52,132 nucleotides of DNA from Methanobrevibacter sp. (GTDB lineage Archaea > Methanobacteriota > Methanobacteria > Methanobacteriales > Methanobacteriaceae), in assembly GCF_017468685.1 (NCBI RefSeq), contig NZ_JAFUHT010000036.1, positions 1 to 52,132 of the forward strand. Direction: 5' to 3'. Positions 29,724 to 38,375 of this stretch are shown here, piece after piece (the stretch's first letter is position 1; every line of letters begins with the position of its first letter). The notes under the pieces were generated by a model, which saw only the letters and a program-made list of their open reading frames with translations, made no database searches and was not told where the DNA came from. Position numbers and translations under genes: made by a program.

Positions 29724-31080
29724 AAACCCATACATACCACACACTCCATTCAGACAGCAAGTATATTTCCTTGCCAATAATAGTGAGGAGTTATTATATG
29801 GTGGTCAAGCAGGTGGTGGAAAAAGTGATGCATTACTGATGGCAGCATTACAATATGTCACTAAGGATTTTATGGTTGAAGATGATAAAGGTAATCTCAG
29901 GAATAATTACAATGCATTAATCATAAGGCGTACACTTGAAGATTTGGATATGCCAAATGCGATAATGGACAGAGCAAAACAATGGCTATTACCCTTAGAG
30001 GATAAAGGACTTGTCAAATGGAAAGACCAAAAGAAACGATTTATCTTCGATTCCGGTGCAACATTAACATTCAGATACCTTAATCATAATAAACACTTAA
30101 ATTCATATCAAGGTGCTGAGCTGCAATTTGTAGGATTCGATGAATTAACACAATTTCCTGAGAATCAATATAATTATCTGCATTCAAGGTTAAGAAAACT
30201 TGAATATAGTCCGATACCAATCCGTATGAGAGCAGGAAGCAACCCCGGAGGACGAGGTCATGAATGGGTAAAAGCAAGGTTCATCAGTCCAAAATCAGAA
30301 CTACCCTTTATTTCATCTGCTTATACCGATAACAAATACTTGAATCAAGAAGAGTACAGTAAGCAGTTAGACAAGTTAGATGAATTAACCAAACAACAAT
30401 TAAAATATGGTAACTGGGACGCAGTCATCACATCAGGATTACTCATGAACAGATCACAATTCATGAAAAGTCTCATCAGTCAAGATGACTTCAAAGACTG
30501 GACACCTGTTTACTGCACCATTGGTGTGGACCCTGCAAGTACAGGTACTGATAAGTTTGCCATGTCATGTCTTGTTTATTTTGATAATGGTAAATTGGTT
30601 TTGGTTGATATGGACAGTACACCTTCCAGTAATCCGGAGTATAGACTGCGTGATTTTATTATTCGTAATCAACAGTATAAACCAAGAGTTATAAACTTTG
30701 AAAGGGAGCAAGGGAGTGCACCTCATTATGCTTTGAATTATTGGCAAAACTTATTTACAGACCTTGGTGCAAAAATGGGTTTCTATGTTATGGATACCAC
30801 AGCATCAAGCACCGGCAGTAAGTATAACAGGGCTTATCCTCATGCTTATCATGTCCGCAATGGCAATATGCTGATTAATCGTGATATTCCATTGTTGTAT
30901 GATGTTAGTGTTGATGGTTCGGCGTATAGTCCGGTTCGTGCTTTGCAGGACCAGTATATTTATGTGCACCCTGATAAGTCTGTGATGGAAAATTATTCAT
31001 CTCCTGATGAGTTGGATAGTGTGAGTTATGCTTTTGAGGAGATGCAGAAAACTGTTACTGGTTTGAGTTTAACGATTTAA
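29656..31080 (+). CDS. terL: Terminase large subunit
   Basis: About 474 residues if started at ATG 29656 (GAGG upstream); TTG 29701 is a shorter option. It overlaps the small subunit gene. ATPase: Walker A GGQAGGGKSD (near 29800), Walker B FVGFDELTQF, coupling motif near MRAGSNPGG. Nuclease: GVDPASTGTDKF, NFEREQGSAPHY and DELDSVSYAFE with the RNase H-like acidic residues. It packages DNA into the prohead and cuts it. Confidence 0.93.
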   Translation, partial: NMLISLNRLSNQQKALIIKTVCKNPYIPHTPFRQQVYFLANNSEELLYGGQAGGGKSDALLMAALQYVTKDFMVEDDKGNLRNNYNALIIRRTLEDLDMPNAIMDRAKQWLLPLEDKGLVKWKDQKKRFIFDSGATLTFRYLNHNKHLNSYQGAELQFVGFDELTQFPENQYNYLHSRLRKLEYSPIPIRMRAGSNPGGRGHEWVKARFISPKSELPFISSAYTDNKYLNQEEYSKQLDKLDELTKQQLKYGNWDAVITSGLLMNRSQFMKSLISQDDFKDWTPVYCTIGVDPASTGTDKFAMSCLVYFDNGKLVLVDMDSTPSSNPEYRLRDFIIRNQQYKPRVINFEREQGSAPHYALNYWQNLFTDLGAKMGFYVMDTTASSTGSKYNRAYPHAYHVRNGNMLINRDIPLLYDVSVDGSAYSPVRALQDQYIYVHPDKSVMENYSSPDELDSVSYAFEEMQKTVTGLSLTI

Positions 31081-31330
31081 TGTGTTTGTCAAGTCCATCA
31101 TTGGTATTGTTTTTTTACGAATGTCATTCAATTATTTTATTATCCATTTTTGAGAGTGTGCTTTTGCTTTCACTTGTATTTGTATATTGTATTGGTGGTG
31201 GGCTTGACTGACATTTATGTCGTGTTTGGTGTAGATGTTGGTTTTTATTTTTTTTTGTTTTTCGTGTTATTACTTTTTTATGTTTTTTTATTATTCTTTT
31301 TTTCTGGAAATTGTCATTAGTGATTATGCG
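31081..31330. other. Non-coding stretch after terminase
   Basis: T-rich, no gene. GTCAAGTCCATC (31088-31099) and GGTGGGCTTGAC (31197-31208) are inverted copies at ten of twelve positions around an approximately 97-base loop. Possibly a packaging-related or transcript-end structure. Confidence 0.4.
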
Positions 31331-31560
31331 GTAATATTGTAAATAGGTATTTATTGTATTTACTCTTGTTGTGGTATTTTTTTTGTTTATAGGATATGAT
31401 GTATATTATCGTAAATATGTAAATATTGTAAATACTTTTTGTATATATTGTATTTACATATGTATTGTATTATGGAGGGGGGATATACCCTTTATTATGA
31501 TATAAGTAATAATAGTATATACTGTAAATACTATATAGTAATAAAAATAATAATAATAAG
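31331..31560. promoter_or_regulatory. Late control region with repeated TGTAAATA/TATTTAC
   Basis: At least five copies of GTAAATA or its complement lie here (31338, 31400, 31407, 31415, 31450, 31523). The block 31450-31474 matches 2519-2543 at 23 of 25 bases and is followed by GGAGGGGGG. The region precedes the structural genes. It could be the late promoter operator cluster, or iterons of a replication origin. Confidence 0.5.
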
Positions 31561-31834
31561 TAATAATCTTAATAGTAATACTAAAATAATAAAAAGTAAT
31601 ACAAATATTCATATAAAAACACCACACACAAAAAAACACAAACATATAAGAGTATAAGATGAGAAAGGACAAAAAAAATAAATCGTCAAACAATGCACAC
31701 TGTGATAACGAATTTTAAACCTCAAACTTTTTTATAATCTTCATAATTTTAATCTTTTTTTGTCCTTAACTTCAATCTAATTTTAATAATCACAAAATAA
31801 TTTAATTTTTAACGATAATCAAAAAAAAGGGCAA
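31561..31834. other. AT-rich leader before portal gene
   Basis: No gene seen; A-rich then T-rich low-complexity DNA. It contains ATTTTAATAATCA-like text also found before the dCTP deaminase gene. AAAAAAAAGGG immediately precedes the portal start. Reading frames here are low complexity on both strands. Confidence 0.4.
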
Positions 31835-33235
31835 ATGATAAACATGGAAATAAACACACCCTCAAAAATAAACCCACAATACGAAATAAACAAAACACAA
31901 ATCCAAACACTACTCGAACCCACCACCACAAAACCCGATGACAAAAACGGAACCAGAATATACCCATACCTTAGCGTAGACCTCTGCGACAATCTCATAT
32001 ACCAAAATGTACTACTCAAAACATGCATTGAAGTATTAGCAGAGGACACAGTATTCAACGACATATCCGTAACCAACAATAACAACACAAATGAGAACAC
32101 ATCAGAAAAAATCAAACAGTTCTGGGAAAACAACCAAGACGAACTAGGAAACCAAGTCATCGATTGGTTTAGTTACGGGTTCGGTGCAAGTGAAATAGTC
32201 TACGATAAAAACAAAGAACCTGCAAGATTATACCAAATACCTGCTGACACATTATACATCAGCAAAGAAACCAAACAGAAAACAAAGGACAATCCAACAG
32301 GTATAAGTTACTATGCAGTTCAAACCGTAGCAGGTCAAAATGACATTAAAATGAAATTATCACATCTGGAATATGGACCCGAAGATGATGATCTACCAAC
32401 TTGTTTATGGTTGGGTGGTGGTCGCAAGTCAAGTTTCTTTGATTATCCAATGTGGATTTCATGTTTCAATCATGTCAGCGCATCAGTCAGTTTGGATATG
32501 TTAGATGCAAAGAAAATCAGTGATGGAAATCTCATCAGTGGTATACTGACAATTATCAGACCTCCTGGTCTTGATGGTGCAGATGAGGTTGATAGTTTAG
32601 AGGAACGCATGGAGGAAAAAGGCAATGGTTTATTCACATTAGAATTAACCACACTTAACCCGAACATTCCTTTAACTGTTGATTACATTCAAATCAGTGA
32701 GTCTAATTATGATTACTTGATTCAATTAGCTGACAAATCAGATGGTAAAATCCTTGCAACATTCAAGATACCAAAAGCAAGATTACTCATTGATGATACA
32801 ACCGAATCAATGAACTCCAATAAAACTAATACCTTATATGAAATATATACAAGGGAGTTAAGCAATCGTCAAAGACCATTGGAAAATAAAATGAATCAAT
32901 TCAACAGTAAATACTTTGAATATGATGGGAAAGTTGATATTGAAACTCCTGTATTCATTGACCGTAAAGAAATCGAGGCAGACATTACCATGAGATTATT
33001 TGATGCTGGTCTCATCACATTTGGTCAAGCTATCAATAAAATAAGCAAGACATTTCCAGAGTTTAACGATGTGGAAATTGATGAGAATAACCCAATCTAT
33101 AATGAAAGATATTTCCATGGCCAACCTTTCGGTATGATAGAGGATACACCTGAGGAAAGTAAGTTTTATAACATTGGTGATTTTATTGAGACTGCAAAAA
33201 TCAATGAAGTATTTTCAAGAGAAAGTCAGGATTGA
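31835..33235 (+). CDS. Portal protein
   Basis: 466 residues; ATG 31835 or 31844. Alpha/beta portal pattern: TCIEVLAEDTVFNDI, then a stem region (GFGASEIVYDKNKEP), a helical SASVSLDMLDAKKISDGNLISG, and a C-terminal clip/crown part. It is followed by a MuF-like gene and preceded, after the control region, by terminase: the standard packaging order. Forms the dodecameric DNA gate at one capsid vertex. Confidence 0.85.
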   Translation: MINMEINTPSKINPQYEINKTQIQTLLEPTTTKPDDKNGTRIYPYLSVDLCDNLIYQNVLLKTCIEVLAEDTVFNDISVTNNNNTNENTSEKIKQFWENNQDELGNQVIDWFSYGFGASEIVYDKNKEPARLYQIPADTLYISKETKQKTKDNPTGISYYAVQTVAGQNDIKMKLSHLEYGPEDDDLPTCLWLGGGRKSSFFDYPMWISCFNHVSASVSLDMLDAKKISDGNLISGILTIIRPPGLDGADEVDSLEERMEEKGNGLFTLELTTLNPNIPLTVDYIQISESNYDYLIQLADKSDGKILATFKIPKARLLIDDTTESMNSNKTNTLYEIYTRELSNRQRPLENKMNQFNSKYFEYDGKVDIETPVFIDRKEIEADITMRLFDAGLITFGQAINKISKTFPEFNDVEIDENNPIYNERYFHGQPFGMIEDTPEESKFYNIGDFIETAKINEVFSRESQD

Positions 33236-34028
33236 TAAGGCAAGGACTAAAAGTGTAGCTTATAAAATTCAATTCTTTAACAATGGTCAAATTGATGATT
33301 ATGTCAAGAGTTTCAATGAGGGCAATCCTGAAAAACCAACTGATGCCATGTTGTGGGCGGAATTGGCTATTTTGAATAAACCTGAGGTTTATAAAAATTA
33401 TAACCGCATCATTAATAGTAAATATACAAGTAATGATAACCTAAATAAAATGCTCATACGGAATAAGGCCAATAAGGAATTAAACCGTATTGTTGAGGCA
33501 GAGCTTGAAAGGATTGTTAAAAACTTAAATTATGTTGAGCAGGTATTAAGTAAATATGAGATACCTCAAAAAGAATACGAAAAACTAATCAGGCAACAGA
33601 AAGAATCAAGTCTTGCCAACCGCAGAAAAATATTAGAAGAGGTGGCAATACAAGCAAACAATCTGTTAGTGTCTGAGGGTTTGAATATTCCATCAAATGT
33701 TTTTAGTTATCGTGACTTGGAAGGTACAGCACGGAGCATGATAAGGTCAAGTCAGATGCAATCCAAATTGGAAGAGATAAAATCCATTAATGATAATTAC
33801 AGGAATGAAGGTAAATCAGATGTTTACACTAAAAAAGTATGGATTCATACACATGGTGGTAAGACTACAAGGCATATGAGTAATCATATGCAGACTGTGA
33901 ATATTGATGAACCTTTTATTGTTGTTAATGATGCTACTTTGGAAATTGATGAAATGATGTATCCGATGGACCCTGCGGGTTCACCTGGTAATGCTTTTTG
34001 TTGTTGGTGTGATATGGATTTCAAATAA
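33204..34028 (+). CDS. MuF-like minor head protein
   Basis: 274 residues from ATG 33204, 32 nt inside the portal gene. A long helical N-terminal half (ELERIVKNLNYVEQVLSKY) and a C-terminal Phage_Mu_F-type domain: KVWIHTHGGKTTRHMSNH, EPFIVVNDATLEID and PMDPAGSPGNAFCCWCDMDF. MuF-domain proteins sit at the portal and may be ejected with the DNA. Two hairpins follow. Confidence 0.82.
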   Translation: MKYFQEKVRIDKARTKSVAYKIQFFNNGQIDDYVKSFNEGNPEKPTDAMLWAELAILNKPEVYKNYNRIINSKYTSNDNLNKMLIRNKANKELNRIVEAELERIVKNLNYVEQVLSKYEIPQKEYEKLIRQQKESSLANRRKILEEVAIQANNLLVSEGLNIPSNVFSYRDLEGTARSMIRSSQMQSKLEEIKSINDNYRNEGKSDVYTKKVWIHTHGGKTTRHMSNHMQTVNIDEPFIVVNDATLEIDEMMYPMDPAGSPGNAFCCWCDMDFK

Positions 34029-34032
34029 GTCT

Positions 34033-34126
34033 CACCAAAATAATTTATTGGTGGGTGTCATTCATATGACCTCCATTTTTTTTAAAAGACTGAGGACTTA
34101 AAATTATTTTTTGGGTTCCTTAGTCT
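34033..34126 (+). terminator. Two hairpins after MuF-like gene
   Basis: CACCAA / TTGGTG (34033-34053) and AGACTGAGGA / TCCTTAGTCT (34087-34126, nine of ten). T-runs lie between and after them. They would separate packaging genes from the capsid operon in a 264-bp gap. Confidence 0.5.
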
Positions 34127-34292
34127 AATCTATATTTTATTTTATGTCATTCACATGGTTTAAAGCAGAAAATTAAAAAAAAAATAAATCAATTTTTTTA
34201 CATTTTATTATTTCTTAATTTTTTTTAATGTTTCTGAGATTAAAGTATTCGATTACTAAAACCATGATCCACTTTTTTGAGTTGAAATTTTT

Positions 34293-35294
34293 ATGAACGA
34301 ATTATATGTAACTGGTGTTGTAATCCCGAACGGGATACCAGACCATGAAAACGATGTCCTGAACAAACAGGACATTAAGAAAATCTTCACTAAATACATC
34401 AACCGTGATACCGATACCATGCACACCCGTATAAGAAACGAGGGTGTCGATGTATTGGCAAATTGGATTAGTGAAGCAGACACTATTATTGCAGGTAAAA
34501 TCGCACCTGCTGGTTCATGGTTAGCAACTTTTAAGATAACTAATGAGGAGATTATACAATCCATTCTTGATGGAAACATTACCGGTTTAAGTCTTGGTAG
34601 TGTTTCAGATATTGCTTTAACTCAAAAATTTTGGTTTATTAATAAATCAATAAATTACCGTGATTTAGATGACGCAGAAGAAGTAATACCCTTGTTTATT
34701 TCTTTTGTTGATAAACCAAGCAATATGTACGGTTTGGAAGTAATGGATTATAATGTCTACATTAATAAGAATGCGAAAGAGGTTGAGAATATGTCAGAGC
34801 AAAATAAAACTGAAAATGTTGGTGACGAAACCTTATCCGTTTCTGCATGGGAAAGGATAATGGATAAATTCGGCATTAATAAAAGAGCTACTGAAACCGA
34901 ACCAGTTAAAACAGAAACTGAAAATACTGTTGAAACTGAACCGGTTGAAGTGAATAAAAATGAAACTGCTGATATTAGTAATGCAGAATTGTTACAAAAA
35001 ATCCCAGAGGCAGTAGCTACTGGTATTACATCTGCATTTGAGAAAATGGGTGCTCCTAAAACTGAGGAGGTTGAAGTTAATAAAAATGAAACTCCCGAAG
35101 AAACTGAGGAAGTAGAGACTGAAACTGAACCAGTTGAAGAGCAATCAGAGGAAACCGAAGAAACCACTGAGACTGATGTTGAAATCAACAAAAGACAAAC
35201 CGTTAAAAACGAGAATGTTGAGACACCGGAAGTTTCAAGTAATTTCTATAAAAAATCTGGTAGAAACGAATTCGGTTGTAAAATTAAAAATTAA
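34293..35294 (+). CDS. Prohead protease fused to scaffold
   Basis: 333 residues. The first 155 resemble XkdF-type capsid proteases (VVIPNGIPDHENDVLNKQDI; GSWLATFKITNEEI; GNITGLSLGS; SFVDKPSN). The C-terminal half is a very acidic, repetitive Glu/Thr/Val region (KTETENTVETEPVEVNKNE), typical of a scaffold that is cut away. An internal ATG at 34791, with AGAGGTTGAG in front, could give a free 168-residue scaffold. Directly precedes the capsid gene. Confidence 0.8.
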   Translation: MNELYVTGVVIPNGIPDHENDVLNKQDIKKIFTKYINRDTDTMHTRIRNEGVDVLANWISEADTIIAGKIAPAGSWLATFKITNEEIIQSILDGNITGLSLGSVSDIALTQKFWFINKSINYRDLDDAEEVIPLFISFVDKPSNMYGLEVMDYNVYINKNAKEVENMSEQNKTENVGDETLSVSAWERIMDKFGINKRATETEPVKTETENTVETEPVEVNKNETADISNAELLQKIPEAVATGITSAFEKMGAPKTEEVEVNKNETPEETEEVETETEPVEEQSEETEETTETDVEINKRQTVKNENVETPEVSSNFYKKSGRNEFGCKIKN

Positions 35295-35334
35295 ATCTTT
35301 TATAAAAAAAATAATTAAATTGAGCTGATAAAAC

Positions 35335-36420
35335 ATGTCTACTGTTATTACAAGAGAAAACATTGTGAATGGTGACCCATTCATATTAAAATGGGCAAAT
35401 GACCCAAACAAACAAAATGGTGTATATAACCCTGGTTGGAAACAACAGACCGAAGCAGATAATTTCCTCGTTCATGTTGATAATCAAACCAGTATTATTA
35501 ATGAATGCAGATTTATTGTAATGGACGCAAAAGAGTATGATATTTCATACCTCAGAGTAAAAGCAAGATTACAATACATGGGCAGATTAACTGCATCTAC
35601 CGGTAAACCAAAAGATGCACAATTAACTGATGATTATACTACTGCCCTTGATGAGGTTGTACCTGAGTTCAGCAGAAACTCATTAATCGCTGTTCCTTTC
35701 AGTGCTTTTACATGGACTGCAAAAACATTCTTACTTGAAAACATTGAAAAAGCATCATTCTTACCAAGAATGGAAGCAATACTTGCAGAAAGAGCAGGTG
35801 TATCTGCCGAAGCAATTGGTATGTATGGAATTAAAAAAGCATCAGGTGCAACACAAGATGGTATGGACCACCTTGATGGTATTTTCCAACAATTAACTGC
35901 TGTTAAAACTGCATATGATGCGGCTGAACAAGCAGACCCAACCTCAGTCAAACAAGAACCTATGGGTTACTTTACTGACATTGATTCCACTAAACCTTTC
36001 ATTCCACAATTAAAGAAAATGCTTACTCAGTATTCCATACAAAAAGGAAACAGGTCTAATGCTAAATTCTATGTTTCCAATTTAGTTTACGGTTTACTTG
36101 TTGAAGAGGCAGATGCAAGGGAAACTGGTGAGGGTGACAGATTATACTTCCACGGTGGTGAATTATCCATTTGGAACACTCCTGTTGTTGTTGCTGATTT
36201 CCTTGACACTCCGGAAAATGATTGGGGCGAACAAATATTATTAGCAGACCCTGAATCCATTGTGTTTGGTTTCCTTGATGAAATCACTTCCGAGAACAGT
36301 TATGAGCATGACCATAAAGCATACTTGTCATCTGTTGATGTGTACTTTGACACTTTAATCTTATGGAATAAAGATGTTTTAGCTGCAAAAGTTGTTACTC
36401 CCAGCGGGAGCGGAGACTAA
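35335..36420 (+). CDS. Major capsid protein (HK97-fold type)
   Basis: 361 residues, leader GAGCTGATAAAACATG. A charged/flexible N-terminus (VNGDPFILKWANDPNKQNG) precedes alternating alpha/beta segments with a long helix (TKPFIPQLKKMLTQYSIQKG) and SNAKFYVSNLVYGLLV, in the position expected for the capsid protein after protease/scaffold. It ends SGSGD with TAA at 36418 inside a hairpin loop; a +1 slip at CCC (36400) would extend it (next entries). Confidence 0.85.
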   Translation: MSTVITRENIVNGDPFILKWANDPNKQNGVYNPGWKQQTEADNFLVHVDNQTSIINECRFIVMDAKEYDISYLRVKARLQYMGRLTASTGKPKDAQLTDDYTTALDEVVPEFSRNSLIAVPFSAFTWTAKTFLLENIEKASFLPRMEAILAERAGVSAEAIGMYGIKKASGATQDGMDHLDGIFQQLTAVKTAYDAAEQADPTSVKQEPMGYFTDIDSTKPFIPQLKKMLTQYSIQKGNRSNAKFYVSNLVYGLLVEEADARETGEGDRLYFHGGELSIWNTPVVVADFLDTPENDWGEQILLADPESIVFGFLDEITSENSYEHDHKAYLSSVDVYFDTLILWNKDVLAAKVVTPSGSGD

Positions 36421-36433
36421 TCAATCCTCCGCT
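36400..36433 (+). promoter_or_regulatory. Candidate +1 frameshift signal, CCCA plus stem-loop
   Basis: The capsid frame reads ACT CCC AGC. A +1 slip of tRNA-Pro from CCC to CCA enters the next frame. Five nt on, AGCGGAG (36409-36415) pairs perfectly with CTCCGCT (36427-36433) around the zero-frame TAA. The GC-rich stem is out of character in this AT-rich DNA. +1 slippage at CCC with a downstream structure is known from capsid and tail genes of a Listeria phage (PSA). Confidence 0.6.
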
Positions 36434-36700
36434 AATACAGAAGAAACTACTGAAACCGTAGATATTAATGTTACTGTAACTGATGGTACTAGTCCAGTTC
36501 AAGGTGCTGTTGTCACTATTGGTGGTAAATCATGTGCTAATGGTACTGGTTCAAGTGGCGGTTGTACAGTAAGTGGTGTAGCTGTTGGTACTGGTGTAGC
36601 TGTTAGTGTAACTTGTGAGGGTTATGAGGATTACACTGCTACTGAGGACATTACCACCGAAACAACTACTATGTCAATTACATTAACTGCAACTGGATAA
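36404..36700 (+). CDS. Ig-like capsid extension domain
   Basis: 98 codons open in the +1 frame from the capsid gene with no usable start codon or ribosome binding site of their own. The product is a Thr-rich linker (QSSANTEETTETVD) followed by an Ig/carboxypeptidase-regulatory-like beta domain: VTVTDGTSPVQGAVVTIGG, GGCTVSGVAVGTGV, VSVTCEGYEDYTA. Such domains decorate phage capsids and tails and bind surface glycans. Full read-through product would be about 454 residues. Confidence 0.65.
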   Translation, partial: AGAETNQSSANTEETTETVDINVTVTDGTSPVQGAVVTIGGKSCANGTGSSGGCTVSGVAVGTGVAVSVTCEGYEDYTATEDITTETTTMSITLTATG

Positions 36701-36746
36701 AAAAACATCTTTTTTTTCTTTTTTTAAAGAAATAGGTGATTTGAAA

Positions 36747-37112
36747 ATGGAAGAGTCTGAAATCATTTCACAAACCTTATTAAAATTAGATGGGTGGGTA
36801 TTAGATGATACAGAATTAGCAGCTACAAAGTATAATAAGAAAATAGCTGCTGATGAGATCATTCATTTTTACGGTACTGCCAAAGATTATGCATGTGCAT
36901 ATACTCAGTTAAATGAAACTCAACTTATGCAGTTAATGAGTGTAGATACAGCATTAATCTTATGGACTGCCGGTTTGCTTTGGCGGAAATATAATATACG
37001 CAGTAATGATAATATTGATGAGTCTGTAACTATTGGTTATGGAGATTCACTTATTATTCAAGCTAAGGAAATGTTAAAACCCTCTAAGTCTTATGGTTTC
37101 TATGCATACTGA
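36747..37112 (+). CDS. Head-tail connector protein (gp6-like)
   Basis: 121 residues from ATG 36747, with AGGTGAT at 36734-36740. All-helical with short turns (EIISQTLLKLDGWVLDD; MSVDTALILWTAGLLWRKY), matching the small helical adaptor that follows the capsid gene in many tailed viruses. Assigned by size, fold impression and position. Confidence 0.55.
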   Translation: MEESEIISQTLLKLDGWVLDDTELAATKYNKKIAADEIIHFYGTAKDYACAYTQLNETQLMQLMSVDTALILWTAGLLWRKYNIRSNDNIDESVTIGYGDSLIIQAKEMLKPSKSYGFYAY

Positions 37113-37169
37113 ATTTTAAAAAAAAATCTTACTTTATTTTTTTTATGGTGTGAAAGGAGAATCTTTTTT

Positions 37170-37703
37170 ATGGGTGCATGGGACGAACTTGACACAGAAA
37201 TTAGTGTCGAGGTCGATACAACAGAATTAGAGGATTTAAAATTCCTACTTGAAACAGAGGACATTGATGGAATCTTTGATGATGCAGTTGATTATGTTGA
37301 TAAATTAATCACAGGCATTCATGAAGGAAGTCAAGAAGGTGTTCAGGACATTGCAGAGCGAAACCGTAGTTTTCAAGACCAAATCATAAGTGAAGCATGC
37401 GACAATCCAAGTGGTATGTTAGCATCAAGCATTTATGCTGAGGAGGTTGATGAGTACACTTATCTTGTCGGTACAACCATCAATCACATTTACCCAATGG
37501 CCTTAGAATTCGGCAGAGGACCAGTTTATCCAATCCGTGCAAAAGCATTAGCATTTTATGCACCATCTGGTGAATTGGTTTTCCGTAAAAGTGCGGGTCC
37601 TGCTCGACCTCGTCCATTTGTTGCTCCTGCATTTGACCGTACAAGTCAGATTGCCGAGGAGATAATGTTAAGGAAAGTGAATATTGCTATTAATAGAAAC
37701 TGA
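37170..37703 (+). CDS. Tail completion / gp10-like protein
   Basis: 177 residues with AGGAGA upstream. The diagnostic part is YPMALEFGRGPVYPIRAKALAFY and GPARPRPFVAPAFDRT, the YP-x-x-LEFG and RPF-hP-A patterns of HK97-gp10-like neck proteins. Acidic helical N-terminus. Joins head to tail. Confidence 0.75.
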   Translation: MGAWDELDTEISVEVDTTELEDLKFLLETEDIDGIFDDAVDYVDKLITGIHEGSQEGVQDIAERNRSFQDQIISEACDNPSGMLASSIYAEEVDEYTYLVGTTINHIYPMALEFGRGPVYPIRAKALAFYAPSGELVFRKSAGPARPRPFVAPAFDRTSQIAEEIMLRKVNIAINRN

Positions 37704-37709
37704 TTTTTT

Positions 37710-38183
37710 ATGTTGTCTACTGATAATATTATTTTTGATTTATTACTTGATGAGCAAACCAATAATCCTGATAGTTTGTTATCTGATTTCCTTATTCAGT
37801 ATCCCAATAAAAGAGTTGCGGAAGAGTCTAACAGTATTTTTATTGCTTGTGTATCAAGTGAAAATAATCAGACTGGTTATGAGTTTTCACAGTTCCGTGA
37901 CCTTGTTGAAATATTAATTGTTACAAAGCAAGGGGATTATGAGGAAGCTATAACCTTGATTAAAACTGTTAGCAAGGAAATTTGCCGTGTTATCATGAAT
38001 AACATTGATAAATTCCCAAACAAACCAGTCATCAGGAATATTAATCCTGAGTTCAACCGTGATTATGTTTTAACAAGAGGTCATATCATGGTTCAATGCA
38101 CAACCGAACCTGTTGATTTTACTGTTTCTGATGAGGATTATAAAGTTTGCAGAGTGATTTTGGATAAAATGAAACTGGAATGA
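37710..38183 (+). CDS. Tail terminator-like protein
   Basis: 157 residues, 7 nt after the gp10-like gene. Alpha/beta: LDEQTNNPDSLLSDFLIQYP, FRDLVEILIVTKQGDYEEA, and YVLTRGHIMVQCTTEP. Size, order and the edge-strand followed by helix pattern fit a tail terminator (gpU-like). Family match is approximate. Confidence 0.5.
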   Translation: MLSTDNIIFDLLLDEQTNNPDSLLSDFLIQYPNKRVAEESNSIFIACVSSENNQTGYEFSQFRDLVEILIVTKQGDYEEAITLIKTVSKEICRVIMNNIDKFPNKPVIRNINPEFNRDYVLTRGHIMVQCTTEPVDFTVSDEDYKVCRVILDKMKLE

Positions 38184-38189
38184 TTTTAT

Positions 38190-38366
38190 ATGTCAAAAAA
38201 AGAGAATGATTTTGATTATATAACTGAAATTGAAAATTTAGAAGTTCCGGACATGTTAAAAGTTGGATTCAAATTTTACATTGAAAGGAATGATCTAAAA
38301 ATTCAAGATAAAAAGGAATTTGATAAAGTTCTTGATAAGTTCAAAAAAATTAAAATGGGAGATTAA
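38190..38366 (+). CDS. Small hypothetical protein before sheath gene
   Basis: Fifty-eight residues from ATG 38190 (MSKKENDFDYITEIENLEVP; then Lys-rich helix KKEFDKVLDKFKKIK). Sits where PBSX-like phages have a small gene ahead of the sheath. Unknown. Confidence 0.5.
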   Translation: MSKKENDFDYITEIENLEVPDMLKVGFKFYIERNDLKIQDKKEFDKVLDKFKKIKMGD

Positions 38367-38375
38367 AGGATTATT

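Noticed and set aside
31331-31560. CRISPR array
   Set aside because: The repeated TGTAAATA elements are short, palindromic and irregularly spaced; no repeat-spacer unit of constant length.
31439-31693. Overlapping frames on both strands in the late control region
   Set aside because: Products are runs of Ile, Tyr, Asn or Phe from AT-rich repeats; the region reads as regulatory DNA.
34757-35191. 144-codon minus-strand frame rich in Ser and Val
   Set aside because: It is the complement of the Glu/Thr/Val-rich scaffold repeat; low-complexity coding gives open antisense frames.
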